A DNA stretch of 6,387 nucleotides from UBA11865 sp035686605 (GTDB lineage Bacteria > Chloroflexota > Anaerolineae > Promineifilales > Promineifilaceae), in the NCBI GenBank assembly GCA_035686605.1, contig DASRZI010000182.1:1-6387 (forward strand), in the 5' to 3' direction. The translations under genes were made by a program, and so were the position numbers. The stretch's first letter is position 1. Each line of letters opens with the position of its first letter. Below, in pieces: positions 1 to 5,466 of the stretch. Under the pieces are notes generated by a model. That model was not told the DNA's origin, ran no database searches, and saw nothing but the letters and a program-made list of their open reading frames with translations.

Positions 1-679
1 TGTCATTTAGGAACCGGCGGAGAGCTTTTTGAGTAATTTCGATGAATTGCTCGCGAACTAATTGTGTCATCCTGCCAGAATAAACTTGTTTAGCCAGGAA
101 TGTCACAAAATCATCTGAAGGGTTGTCAAACTCGTTGCTAATGATTCTTTTTATCGCGTCCGTATACTTCAGTTCACTTGCCGTGGCCAAAATCTCTTCA
201 AGATCAAAAGCAGACTTTGTAAATTTCTTTAACTCCGCGACCTCGCGTTCCTGATAATCTAATATGTCGAAGACGAAGAACGGCCGATCGTCCATTCGAT
301 TTAGTGCGTCTAGATCTGAATAGATCTTATACTCAACCCCATCAGTTAAGATGCCAAACCGGACGGATTTGAGCGCTGAAAAGTATCGGTATAACTGTGA
401 TGCATGAACATCGTTTAAGTTGGTACCAACCTTCTTGCATTCAAAGGCAATGACAGGCTCTCCGCCTACCATGATTGCGTAGTCCACCTTTTCGCCTTTC
501 TTCATGCCAATATCGGCCGTTAATTCTGGTACCACCTCCGCCGGATTAAACACGTCATAACCTAGTAAATTAATGAATGGCATTACCAAAGCGTTTTTAG
601 TGGCTTCTTCTGTTGTGCAGTATTCAATTTGTGCCGGTATCCGCTCGGCCAGATCCTCAATCCTGTCTGCGAAATCCAT
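1..679 (-). CDS. HsdR_N-type restriction endonuclease-like protein (COG4748-like), C-terminus outside window
   Basis: The first 226 residues are visible; the gene continues past position 1. The protein resembles the stand-alone family annotated as type I restriction enzyme R protein N-terminal domain (HSDR_N, COG4748-like), whose members are usually well over 300 residues. Seen directly: an N-terminal helical part with TEEATKNALVMPF (residues 23-35), then a PD-(D/E)XK nuclease core with Asp66 in KVDYAI, Glu80 and Lys82 in FECKK, and the conserved ASQLYRYF at 93-100. The stretch around SGRMTQ (201-206) is also typical. The family is inferred to be a DNA nuclease, but its members commonly stand alone without HsdM/HsdS and their biological role is poorly known. 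The ATG at 679 is chosen because an excellent ribosome binding site precedes it and the family homology begins there. The gene looks more AT-rich than the par genes, which may mean separate acquisition. Family confidence is high; a restriction role is inference. Confidence 0.88.
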   Translation of the reverse strand, partial: MDFADRIEDLAERIPAQIEYCTTEEATKNALVMPFINLLGYDVFNPAEVVPELTADIGMKKGEKVDYAIMVGGEPVIAFECKKVGTNLNDVHASQLYRYFSALKSVRFGILTDGVEYKIYSDLDALNRMDDRPFFVFDILDYQEREVAELKKFTKSAFDLEEILATASELKYTDAIKRIISNEFDNPSDDFVTFLAKQVYSGRMTQLVREQFIEITQKALRRFLND

Positions 680-685
680 CGCGAA

Positions 686-696
686 CCTCCTCCTTT
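686..696 (-). promoter_or_regulatory. Ribosome binding site of the HsdR_N-type gene
   Basis: On the - strand AAAGGAGGAGG lies 6 bases before the ATG at 679. It is close to the ideal anti-16S match and fixes the start. I could not find a convincing promoter in the 97 bases between this gene and the broken gene upstream, so the two may share a transcript. Confidence 0.8.
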
Positions 697-776
697 CAAA
701 TATCTCTATTAACCGTATAGGAATGCAGTTACATGTTACCGACTTGATAAACCATCAATCAGCCATATCTTCTCCA

Positions 777-1078
777 TCACTTCCAAAACTGCCACCAGGC
801 CGGGGCTTTTTCGCCCTCAGGCGGCGTTTCCTGGTCGGGGGAGCCGTAGTATCTCTAGCATCGTTTTGGCCTTCACGGCGAGGATCTCTGCATGTAGATG
901 AGCCTTCATCAGCTCGTTAACTTGCCCGTTCAGATAATACCGCTCCAGTTTCACGGTATCAAATTCACTCTCTTAACCTGGCGTATTGTGTCGATAGGCG
1001 GGCCTCGCGTTCAGTCAATAGCGTAGAGGGTTGATCATCGGCCGGCTTATCCTGTCCCTGTATAGTGACATCTGTCAT
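777..1078 (-). pseudogene. Small unrecognised gene broken by two single-base frame changes
   Basis: Read on the - strand, three successive frames each look coding and join into one protein of about 100 residues. Segment 1 starts at ATG 1078 (AAGGGAG lies 8 bases upstream) and encodes MTDVTIQGQDKPADD... to ...QYARLRE, stopping at 965-967. Skipping one base near 967 opens segment 2, with FDTVKLERYYLNGQVNELM and AEILAVKAKTMLEILRL, which is helical and amphipathic. It stops at 817-819 unless one base is dropped from the CCCCC run near 836. Then segment 3, PDQETPPEGEKAPAWWQFWK, ends at TGA 777-779. The acidic linker and Trp-rich C-terminus look like a natural protein end. Alternatively segments 1 and 2 are separate tiny genes, with a GTG start at 954 for the second. 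I do not recognise the family. It lies upstream of, and is co-oriented with, the nuclease gene, so they may be co-transcribed. Confidence 0.5.
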
Positions 1079-1406
1079 CTTCCTGACTCCCTTGAGCCGG
1101 GCGACCGCGCCCTTCCTAATTCTGCAATTCGCACAATCAATGAGCGACATTGATCACCAATATGCAACCAGTTACTGACACAGTTATGTTCTTCGCTCTG
1201 ATATCCTAGAGTTCGCAGTCGACCCGGGAGACAGCGCTACGATATATTAACCTGACAAGATGCTCGATTCAAGCCGAGAAGTCTTGAGTAGTCCAATTTA
1301 GCTCCCCACCCCGACTACAAGCCAAAAGGGTTTATCAAAGATCGTTTCGTGCTTAATGAAAATAGCCTTGTTTTGGCGGAACTGTTCTCGAGTTGCGCAA
1401 AAAAAT
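1079..1406. other. Intergenic region without recognisable gene
   Basis: This stretch separates the leftward genes from the rightward par operon. Short reading frames exist on both strands but lack start signals and protein-like composition. Two weak inverted repeats are visible: TCAAG/CTTGA at 1269-1287 and GTAGTC/GACTAC at 1288-1318. Neither is followed by a T-run, so they are not convincing terminators. It should contain the promoter for the leftward genes, but I see no pair of boxes good enough to name. Confidence 0.5.
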
Positions 1407-1435
1407 TTGCTCTTTTTGGTGCCTGCTGGTATCAT
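1407..1435 (+). promoter_or_regulatory. Probable sigma70-type promoter of the par operon
   Basis: TTGCTC (1407-1412) and TATCAT (1430-1435) are separated by 17 bases. The -10 matches TATAAT at five of six positions; the -35 keeps only TTG. Transcription would begin near 1442, leaving about 40 bases of leader before the RHH start at 1481. The -10 lies inside the GGTATC/GATACC operator, which fits autorepression. The position also argues against the longer reading of the RHH gene from ATG 1349. Confidence 0.5.
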
Positions 1436-1453
1436 CTGATACCTCTCGGTATC
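1428..1453. promoter_or_regulatory. Operator: three phased GGTATC/GATACC half-sites
   Basis: GGTATC at 1428-1433, its exact complement GATACC at 1438-1443, and GGTATC again at 1448-1453. The copies start exactly 10 bp apart, about one helical turn, so all lie on one DNA face in alternating orientation. Ribbon-helix-helix dimers typically bind short repeats spaced about one turn apart and assemble cooperatively. The array overlaps the -10 box and ends 28 bases before the RHH start codon. Binding by the adjacent RHH protein is inferred. Confidence 0.6.
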
Positions 1454-1480
1454 TATAGGTGGTGTTTCGAGGAAGAGGCC

Positions 1481-1843
1481 ATGACTAAATTCACTCTCCG
1501 GGTTGAAGATGACGAGATAGTAAGCCAGTTTGATGATTTGGCCCGGGACCACGGGATGTCGCGGACAGCCCTTATTGTACAACTGATGGAAGATGCCTTA
1601 GCGGCTGGCTATGTGCCTATGCGCGCGGGGGAAGGCTTTCGGGCGATCACTGGCTCGGGCGCGGAGATTTCTCTTGTCCGGCACGAAAAACATGTGTCCA
1701 GCAATGCGTCTGGTCTGCTGAACGATGTTCAGGAAGCGGCCTTTGGGCGGGCGCAACGGCTGGCCAGTCCTGAATATGGCAGCCGCTGGGTCGAGGCACA
1801 CAGGACATTGGAAGAGGCCGGGTTCAGGGTGTTCAGATTATGA
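1481..1843 (+). CDS. Ribbon-helix-helix DNA-binding protein, likely par operon repressor
   Basis: A protein of 120 residues whose first 45 residues fit a ribbon-helix-helix (CopG/Arc-like) fold: beta strand KFTLRVED (3-10), helix A DEIVSQFDDLARDH (11-24), the turn GMSR (25-28) and helix B TALIVQLMEDALAAGYV (29-45). Residues 46-120 form a tail I do not recognise. RHH proteins bind DNA as dimers through the N-terminal strand. Here the gene leads a par operon directly behind a phased repeat operator, so autorepression, perhaps with a centromere-binding role, is likely. The ATG at 1481 is chosen because GAGGAAGAGG (1469-1478) precedes it and the RHH strand begins there. Starting at ATG 1349 would add 44 residues encoded by the promoter and operator and of implausible composition. 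The stop overlaps a tiny frame that leads into parA. Confidence 0.82.
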   Translation: MTKFTLRVEDDEIVSQFDDLARDHGMSRTALIVQLMEDALAAGYVPMRAGEGFRAITGSGAEISLVRHEKHVSSNASGLLNDVQEAAFGRAQRLASPEYGSRWVEAHRTLEEAGFRVFRL

Positions 1844-1884
1844 TCGGCGCGACAACCCTGCCGAACCGTAGGATCACGGATTAG
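1840..1884 (+). other. Tiny 14-codon frame bridging the RHH gene and parA (possible coupling peptide)
   Basis: An ATG at 1840 overlaps the RHH stop (ATGA) and reads MIGATTLPNRRITD, stopping at TAG 1882-1884, five bases before the parA ATG at 1890. The frame fills the gap between the two genes almost exactly. The parA start has only a weak purine stretch (GGAT) before it, so ribosomes arriving through this frame could help translate parA. A frame this short can easily arise by chance. Confidence 0.25.
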
Positions 1885-1889
1885 CTACC

Positions 1890-2690
1890 ATGACCCGAAT
1901 TATCGCTATTGCAAATCAGAAAGGTGGGGTAGGAAAGACGACCTGCACCATTAACATTGCTTATGGCTGGGCCCGCATGCGTGGTGCGGGCAAAGTGCTG
2001 ATCGTCGACTCTGATCCCCAGGCTAATGCTACCAGCGTTGCTTTAAGCGTCCCTTTTGCAAATGGTCCCCGTCGAGCTGGAGTAGGGGTGCTCTACGAAG
2101 TGCTATTGGACCGCGTAAAGGCATCGGAAGTCATCCAGACTGTTGAAGTAGGGTCCAATTCTTCTTACCCAGCCACATCCCTAGATATTCTTCCGGCACA
2201 CTTGCAGCTTGCCGAAGCCGAGTCACAACTCATGGGTGAGTTTCATCGGGAGTATAAGTTGAAAACAGCCCTGGCTGAGATTCAGGACAATTATGAGGTC
2301 ATCATTATCGATTGCCCTCCGAGCTTGGGTGTCCTGACCATGAACGCCCTACTAGCAGCTAATGAGGTTATTATCCCGGTGGAGCCAGGCGTGTTTCCGC
2401 TAGTTGGTATTCAATACTTACACAGCACCATTGGAAAGATTCAGCGGGTTAACTTGGAATTACGAATTACAGGTGTCCTCCCCACCATGGTCGATCGGAC
2501 TGTCCTGGCCCGCGAGACGAGGGAACGGTTGGTCCAGAGCTTTGGTGACGCAGTTCTACCGGATATTCCCCGGCGCGTGGTAATTGGCGAAGCGCATGCC
2601 GCTGGCCAGGATATTTTCGGCTACGAACCCAATGGCGAGATGGCACAGGCATTTATCGCGGTGATACAGGAGGTGATGGCGCGTGGTTGA
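1890..2690 (+). CDS. parA: ParA-family partition ATPase
   Basis: A full-length Walker-type ParA/Soj ATPase of 266 residues. Seen: deviant Walker A KGGVGKTT at 11-18 (signature Lys11, Lys16), the A' motif VLIVDSDPQAN at 36-46 (Asp40), and Walker B VIIIDCPPSLGVLT at 137-150 (Asp141). The size and lack of an N-terminal helix-turn-helix place it with the short Soj-like ParAs, which bind the nucleoid nonspecifically as ATP dimers and move plasmid copies through stimulation by ParB. Lacking its own DNA-binding domain, it probably leaves promoter control to the RHH protein upstream. Its 3' end overlaps parB by 8 bases. The ATG at 1890 puts the P-loop at the expected distance from the N-terminus, though its ribosome binding site is weak. 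Family identification is firm; a plasmid rather than chromosomal role is inferred from the neighbours. Confidence 0.95.
   Translation: MTRIIAIANQKGGVGKTTCTINIAYGWARMRGAGKVLIVDSDPQANATSVALSVPFANGPRRAGVGVLYEVLLDRVKASEVIQTVEVGSNSSYPATSLDILPAHLQLAEAESQLMGEFHREYKLKTALAEIQDNYEVIIIDCPPSLGVLTMNALLAANEVIIPVEPGVFPLVGIQYLHSTIGKIQRVNLELRITGVLPTMVDRTVLARETRERLVQSFGDAVLPDIPRRVVIGEAHAAGQDIFGYEPNGEMAQAFIAVIQEVMARG
2668..2677 (+). promoter_or_regulatory. Ribosome binding site deciding the GTG start of parB
   Basis: AGGAGGTGAT is a near-perfect Shine-Dalgarno match inside the end of parA, 9 bases (counted from AGGAGG) before GTG 2683. It supports the non-ATG start and the 8-base overlap of the two genes. Confidence 0.75.
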
Positions 2691-3855
2691 TAAACGCAAA
2701 TCAACCGGTATTTCGGACTTGTTATTTGAGGACGTTAACCCTTATGGTGCCGTCATCGGTGAGCCGGTATCTAAGCCGATTGAACGCTTCCCACTAGAAT
2801 CTATCCGGCCGGATCCGGAGCAACCGCGACGTTTGCTTCCGATAGACCTGGCCGAGGCAGTCAACGAAGGCGGTGTAGCGCCAGCCGCCGCAGTGCGCGA
2901 GTGGACAAAGCGAGCTGAGGCCGAGACGGATTCAGTCTTGTTCAAAGAAATCCGAGAGCTACGGCGCCTGGCAGCGGCTATTGAGCAACATGGCTTAATT
3001 AACCCCATTACGATTCGCCCTGCTGAGCTTGGTGAAAACCGCTATATCATCGTTACTGGCGAGCGGCGCTATTGGGCACATATATTGTTAAAGCTAGAAG
3101 GCCGCCAGATCAAAGAAGGTGAAAAGGCTTATACCGCAGACGAAATTAAGGCGACCCTGGTCCCGCGGGGCGCATCTATTCGTGCTCACCAGATTGTCGA
3201 GAACTTGATGCGGGAAGACATCAACGTGGTGGAGAAAGCGCACGGATTATTAGCCCTGCGCCAGGAGTTAACTTATGACGCCTATAGGCGTCATTCCGAG
3301 GACGAAGAGGAGAAAACGCCGAAATTGGCACCCTGGAACCAGGTGGAAAATGCGTTGGATATGTCACGTCAGTACAGAGCGCGAATTGTGGCTGTGCTGG
3401 ATTTGAGCCCGGAAGCTCAGCAGCTGGTGGATCGTTACAACCTGGCCGAGGCGACGATCCGGCCAATCGTCGAAAAGCTAAAACCGCACCCCGATTTGCA
3501 GTTTCAGGCTCTGCAAGAGCTCATCTCCTGGCAAGAAGCGGAGGCTAAGGGTGAGGGCGGGGGCCGGCGCATTGTGCCCTCCGTAGGGGCTATGGTCGAA
3601 CGGATGTTGGCCAGGAGGGCGGCCCCTGAAGCCATCAAGGCTCAACAGCCGGTCTTGGACTTTGGCAAGTTCCATCAGCGGATCCGGGGAACCCTGCGTT
3701 ACATAGAGAAAGTGGACGAGCAGGCAATGGTTGAGCTTGCGCGAATTGTGAAAAACAAGGAAAACGAGGATATTGTGGGTGAGCTACAGGCGCTGCGGGA
3801 TCAAATTGATGAGATGCTTTCTACTCTGGCAGACCAAGATCGAGGTGTAGAATGA
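2683..3855 (+). CDS. parB: ParB/Spo0J-family partition protein with extra insertions
   Basis: 390 residues, longer than typical ParB proteins. Seen in order: an N-terminal segment with NPYGAVIGEP (19-28); the start of the ParB/Srx domain at IRPDPEQPRR (41-50); an unusual insertion at about 51-92; LAAAIEQHGLINPITIRP (96-113); the CTP-box motif GERRYWA (126-132); a second short insertion at about 140-162; ENLMREDINVVEKA (173-186); a helix-turn-helix region around VENALDMSRQYRARI (221-235); and a helical C-terminus probably used for dimerisation. Family members are CTP-dependent clamps that load at parS and spread. In the usual GERRxRA motif the second-last residue is Arg; here it is Trp131. GTG 2683 is supported by a strong ribosome binding site. 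I found no canonical parS, so its site is unknown. The stop overlaps the next gene by 4 bases (ATGA), implying coupling. Confidence 0.92.
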   Translation: MVDKRKSTGISDLLFEDVNPYGAVIGEPVSKPIERFPLESIRPDPEQPRRLLPIDLAEAVNEGGVAPAAAVREWTKRAEAETDSVLFKEIRELRRLAAAIEQHGLINPITIRPAELGENRYIIVTGERRYWAHILLKLEGRQIKEGEKAYTADEIKATLVPRGASIRAHQIVENLMREDINVVEKAHGLLALRQELTYDAYRRHSEDEEEKTPKLAPWNQVENALDMSRQYRARIVAVLDLSPEAQQLVDRYNLAEATIRPIVEKLKPHPDLQFQALQELISWQEAEAKGEGGGRRIVPSVGAMVERMLARRAAPEAIKAQQPVLDFGKFHQRIRGTLRYIEKVDEQAMVELARIVKNKENEDIVGELQALRDQIDEMLSTLADQDRGVE

Positions 3856-4652
3856 GCGATCTGAAAGCCTTGATGCCTATCGAACAGAAGCATGTCAACT
3901 TCTATGATGATGAGATTATTGCCGTGGTTGTTGAGGGCAACCAGATCTTTGTGCCGATCCGACCTATTTGCGACTTCTTGGGTGTCGATTGGTCGGCCCA
4001 ATACCGCAGGGCCCAGGGTGACTCAGTCCTGAATAGCGAACTTAGGACCTGCGTTGTTGTAACAGCAACGCAGGGTCAGCCTGACCAACGTCGCGACATG
4101 ACCTGTCTGCCGCTAGAGTTCATCTCTGGCTGGTTGTTTGGCATCAATGCCAAAAGAGTGAAAGAAGAGGTCCGGGAGCGACTGATCCGCTACCAGCGCG
4201 AGTGCTATAAAGTGTTGGATGAAGCCTTCAAGGATGGCCGGCTAACAACCGATCCGGATTTTGACAAACTGCTGGCCAGCGACTCGCCTACAGCTCAGGC
4301 ATACAAAATGGCCGCGGCTATTATGCGCATGGCTCAGCAACAATTGTTGTTGGAAAGCCGCGTTGATGACCACGATGAGCGGATTGAGGCTTTGGAAGAA
4401 ACGCTGGGCGATCCAGGCCGCCACATCACCCCAGAACAGGCCAGTCAAATCAGCCAGGCGATAAAAGCGGTAGCGATGAAAATATCAGAGCAAAGTGGCA
4501 GGAATGAATACGGTGGTGTTTACGGTGAAATGTACCGTAAATTTGGCATCACCGGTTACAAGTTGCTTTCGGCTTCCCGGTTTCAAGAAGCCATTAGTTG
4601 GTTGAGTGAATGGTACCAACAGGTTGCTGGTAGCAATGATGTGCCATTCTAG
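3852..4652 (+). CDS. Phage-type antirepressor (P22_AR_N domain plus ORF6C-like domain)
   Basis: 266 residues. The N-terminal part, about 14-130, matches the phage antirepressor N-terminal domain (P22_AR_N/BRO-like): VNFYDDEIIAVVVEGNQIF, VPIRPICDFLGVDWSAQYRR, CLPLEFISGWLFGINAKRV and a closing YQRECYKVLDEAF. Residues 150-185 are helical and probably a coiled coil (QQQLLLESRVDDHDERIEAL). Residues 190-256 resemble the ORF6C domain common at the C-terminus of these proteins, with a YGEMYRKFGITGYK core (223-236). In phages such proteins inactivate repressors or act as DNA-binding regulators. The ATG overlaps the parB stop and has GAGGTG upstream, so it is co-translated with the partition genes, an unusual place that suggests a phage-plasmid. 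What it regulates here is unknown; a local repressor or the RHH protein is possible. No clear terminator follows. Confidence 0.85.
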   Translation: MSDLKALMPIEQKHVNFYDDEIIAVVVEGNQIFVPIRPICDFLGVDWSAQYRRAQGDSVLNSELRTCVVVTATQGQPDQRRDMTCLPLEFISGWLFGINAKRVKEEVRERLIRYQRECYKVLDEAFKDGRLTTDPDFDKLLASDSPTAQAYKMAAAIMRMAQQQLLLESRVDDHDERIEALEETLGDPGRHITPEQASQISQAIKAVAMKISEQSGRNEYGGVYGEMYRKFGITGYKLLSASRFQEAISWLSEWYQQVAGSNDVPF

Positions 4653-4666
4653 CAAGCGTTACGCCG

Positions 4667-4878
4667 ATGAATGCATACTACGTTAACGAAGACAAACCAA
4701 CAGACAAGGCGACTATACATCGGTGTGACTGTATATCTTGGAAAGGCTCAACCAGCCGCCGAAAGATCCTAAGCAAGGCTGTGTGTGTGGGCCAGTCGCC
4801 TCAATTGAGGCAGCTCGCGAGGGCGCACGAGACACGGGCAGAAAGAAGGTGTAGGACGGCCAGGATTGCCTTGGTTGA
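4667..4878 (+). pseudogene. Broken gene for a small Cys/His-rich protein
   Basis: The frame from ATG 4667 begins MNAYYVNEDKPTDKATIHRC, followed by DC, which resembles a family of small proteins of about 70-90 residues with a YYV...KA.IHR.DC opening, a central G.C region, a GP..S..EA helix and a C-terminal C..C pair, possibly metal-binding. After TGG at 4739-4741 the matching reading continues one base back, as NQPPKDPKQGCVCGPVASIE then AAREGARDTGRKKV, to a TAG at 4852-4854. Reading through that stop gives DGQDCLG and TGA at 4876-4878, where the expected final Cys pair is only half present (Gly for Cys). A -1 frame change plus a premature stop suggests decay. The uninterrupted frame from 4667 runs to 4903, but its second half looks non-natural. 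I recall the family by pattern only and assign no function. Confidence 0.45.
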
Positions 4879-5020
4879 CACCAGGAGCTGGTCAAATGGG
4901 TAGAATACTTCATCAAGCTGAAAAAGCAGTCTGTTGTCTACCGAAAAAGACCTTTCAGAGTGCAATGGGCTGTTTTATTATCTAGCGTTGGCTGTTACCG
5001 GAGCGATAGCTCCGTCATAG
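4879..5020. other. Intergenic stretch with one strong hairpin
   Basis: No gene can be supported. A + frame just after the broken Cys/His gene reads HQELVKWVEYFIKLKKQSV and looks coding-like, but it has no start codon, so it may be a gene remnant. CGGAGC-GATA-GCTCCG (4999-5014) forms a 6-bp stem with a 4-base loop but has no T-run on either side. It lies just beyond the 3' end of the first predicted small RNA. Confidence 0.4.
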
Positions 5021-5056
5021 CAGAAAGCAAAAAGCCAGTGCGTCAACACTAGCTTT
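5021..5056 (-). terminator. Rho-independent terminator of small RNA A
   Basis: On the - strand AAAGCTAGTG pairs with CACTGGCTTT through ten pairs, one of them a T-G wobble, around the loop TTGACG. A T-rich tail (TTTTTGCTTT) follows. It closely resembles the terminator of small RNA B. Confidence 0.65.
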
Positions 5057-5170
5057 ATCTGCTGAATATCTATTTTGGTTAACCGCATACTTCGCTTTTT
5101 TGGACTCTGCAAAGTCCTTGCGCAAAGCCCCTTCGTTGGGGTAAGGGGTAGTATGCCCCTTAGCGATTTG
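5021..5170 (-). ncRNA. Predicted small RNA copy A (about 150 nt)
   Basis: The ends are inferred from a good - strand promoter (5177-5205) and a Rho-independent terminator (5031-5056 stem). The RNA would begin near 5170 and end near 5021. Its 5' half folds into a three-way arrangement: an outer stem TTTGC/GCAAA (5167-5171 with 5122-5126; the start site falls at this edge) enclosing AAGGGG/CCCCTT (5143-5148 with 5156-5161) and CCCC/GGGG (5128-5131 with 5138-5141). Another hairpin, GGACT/AGTCC, lies at 5102-5117. No reading frame of coding character covers it. The block order matches copy B, which argues for selection of an RNA rather than chance. The function is unknown; a plasmid copy-control or trans-acting antisense RNA is the simplest guess. 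Confidence 0.5.
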
Positions 5171-5176
5171 CATATA

Positions 5177-5205
5177 AGGGTAACACAGTGGTTTTTAGGT
5201 GTCAA
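5177..5205 (-). promoter_or_regulatory. Promoter of small RNA A
   Basis: On the - strand a perfect TTGACA (5200-5205), a 17-base spacer, then TACCCT (5177-5182) preceded by TGT as in an extended -10. The -10 hexamer is weak (three of six) but the spacing is ideal, and the arrangement is repeated in front of small RNA B. Confidence 0.55.
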
Positions 5206-5243
5206 GGAATTATCATGTCAGGAGAAACGCGCTGAGGTAAAGG

Positions 5244-5313
5244 CTGGGCCACCGGCCACTGGTTATCACCCCCTACCAGGTTGGTAAGCAGTCGTTGGTA
5301 GCCGAGCTACCAA
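5244..5313. repeat. Cluster of TGGTA/TACCA boxes and a tandem GGCCAC repeat
   Basis: TACCA (5274-5278) and TGGTA (5282-5286) face each other, followed by the perfect 8-bp inverted repeat TTGGTAGC/GCTACCAA (5295-5302, 5306-5313) with the same core. Just before lies GGCCAC twice in a row (5248-5253, 5255-5260) and GGT-TATC-ACC. The cluster sits between the two small RNA units, ahead of the Rep-like gene, so initiator or regulator binding is possible, but no regular iteron spacing is evident. Confidence 0.4.
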
Positions 5314-5349
5314 ACAAAAAAGGCTAAGTGCCAAAAACACCTAGCCTTT
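5312..5349 (-). terminator. Rho-independent terminator of small RNA B, possibly bidirectional
   Basis: The stem AAAGGCTA/TAGCCTTT (5319-5326 with 5342-5349) continues through one mismatch into GTG/CAC, with the loop between 5331 and 5337. On the - strand a strong TTTTTTGTTT tail follows. On the + strand the stem is followed by GTTATAT, so it could also stop rightward transcripts weakly. Confidence 0.8.
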
Positions 5350-5460
5350 GTTATATCCTTGTAAGCCACACATCTCACTAGAAGGGCGGCAACCCGCTTA
5401 GTGAAGAGCCCCTTAATTGGGGAGGGGGGATTTGTGTCCCCATGTGGCTTCTTTAAACCA
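5314..5460 (-). ncRNA. Predicted small RNA copy B, antisense to the Rep-like gene leader
   Basis: Bounded by a TTGACA promoter (5467-5495) and the strong terminator at 5312-5349, giving a transcript of about 147 nt. On the - strand its body carries GGGGACACAAATCCCC, then CCCC-AATTAA-GGGG, paralleling the GGGG/CCCC and CCCC/GGGG pairs of copy A in the same order. An outer stem could form from CTTAGTG and CACTAAG (5397-5403 with 5459-5465), extended inside by AAGAGCC against GGCTTCTT (one bulge); its far edge overlaps the start site and is certain only for a + strand transcript. The RNA is complementary to the sequence immediately before the Rep-like gene, the layout of counter-transcribed RNAs that limit replication-protein synthesis. 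No protein frame of natural appearance is present. The RNA is inferred; the promoter and terminator are seen. Confidence 0.6.
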
Positions 5461-5466
5461 CTAAGG

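Noticed and set aside
811..826. GGGC-loop-GCCC hairpin as a terminator
   Set aside because: It falls within the reading frame of the broken small gene, has a short stem and no T-run after it.
573..920. Open + strand frame of 115 codons
   Set aside because: It overlaps the 5' end of the nuclease gene and the broken small gene on the other strand, is Ser/Arg-rich, and lacks a ribosome binding site.
1349..1480. Longer N-terminus for the RHH protein from ATG 1349
   Set aside because: It would translate the promoter and operator, and the RHH fold and a good ribosome binding site both start at 1481.
1298..1582. 94-codon frame on the - strand over the operator and RHH gene
   Set aside because: Composition is not protein-like, no ribosome binding site, and it lies opposite a well supported gene.
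4875..4895. TTGACA followed by an A/T-rich hexamer as a + strand promoter, and an inverted repeat TTGA..CCAG/CTGG..TCAA
   Set aside because: The nearest -10-like hexamer is 20 bases away, too far, and the repeat is imperfect with no T-run.
5075..5287. 70-codon + strand frame and the opposite frames over the small RNA units
   Set aside because: They run through G/C hairpins and terminators and do not look like protein sequences; the promoter-hairpin-terminator layout explains the region better.
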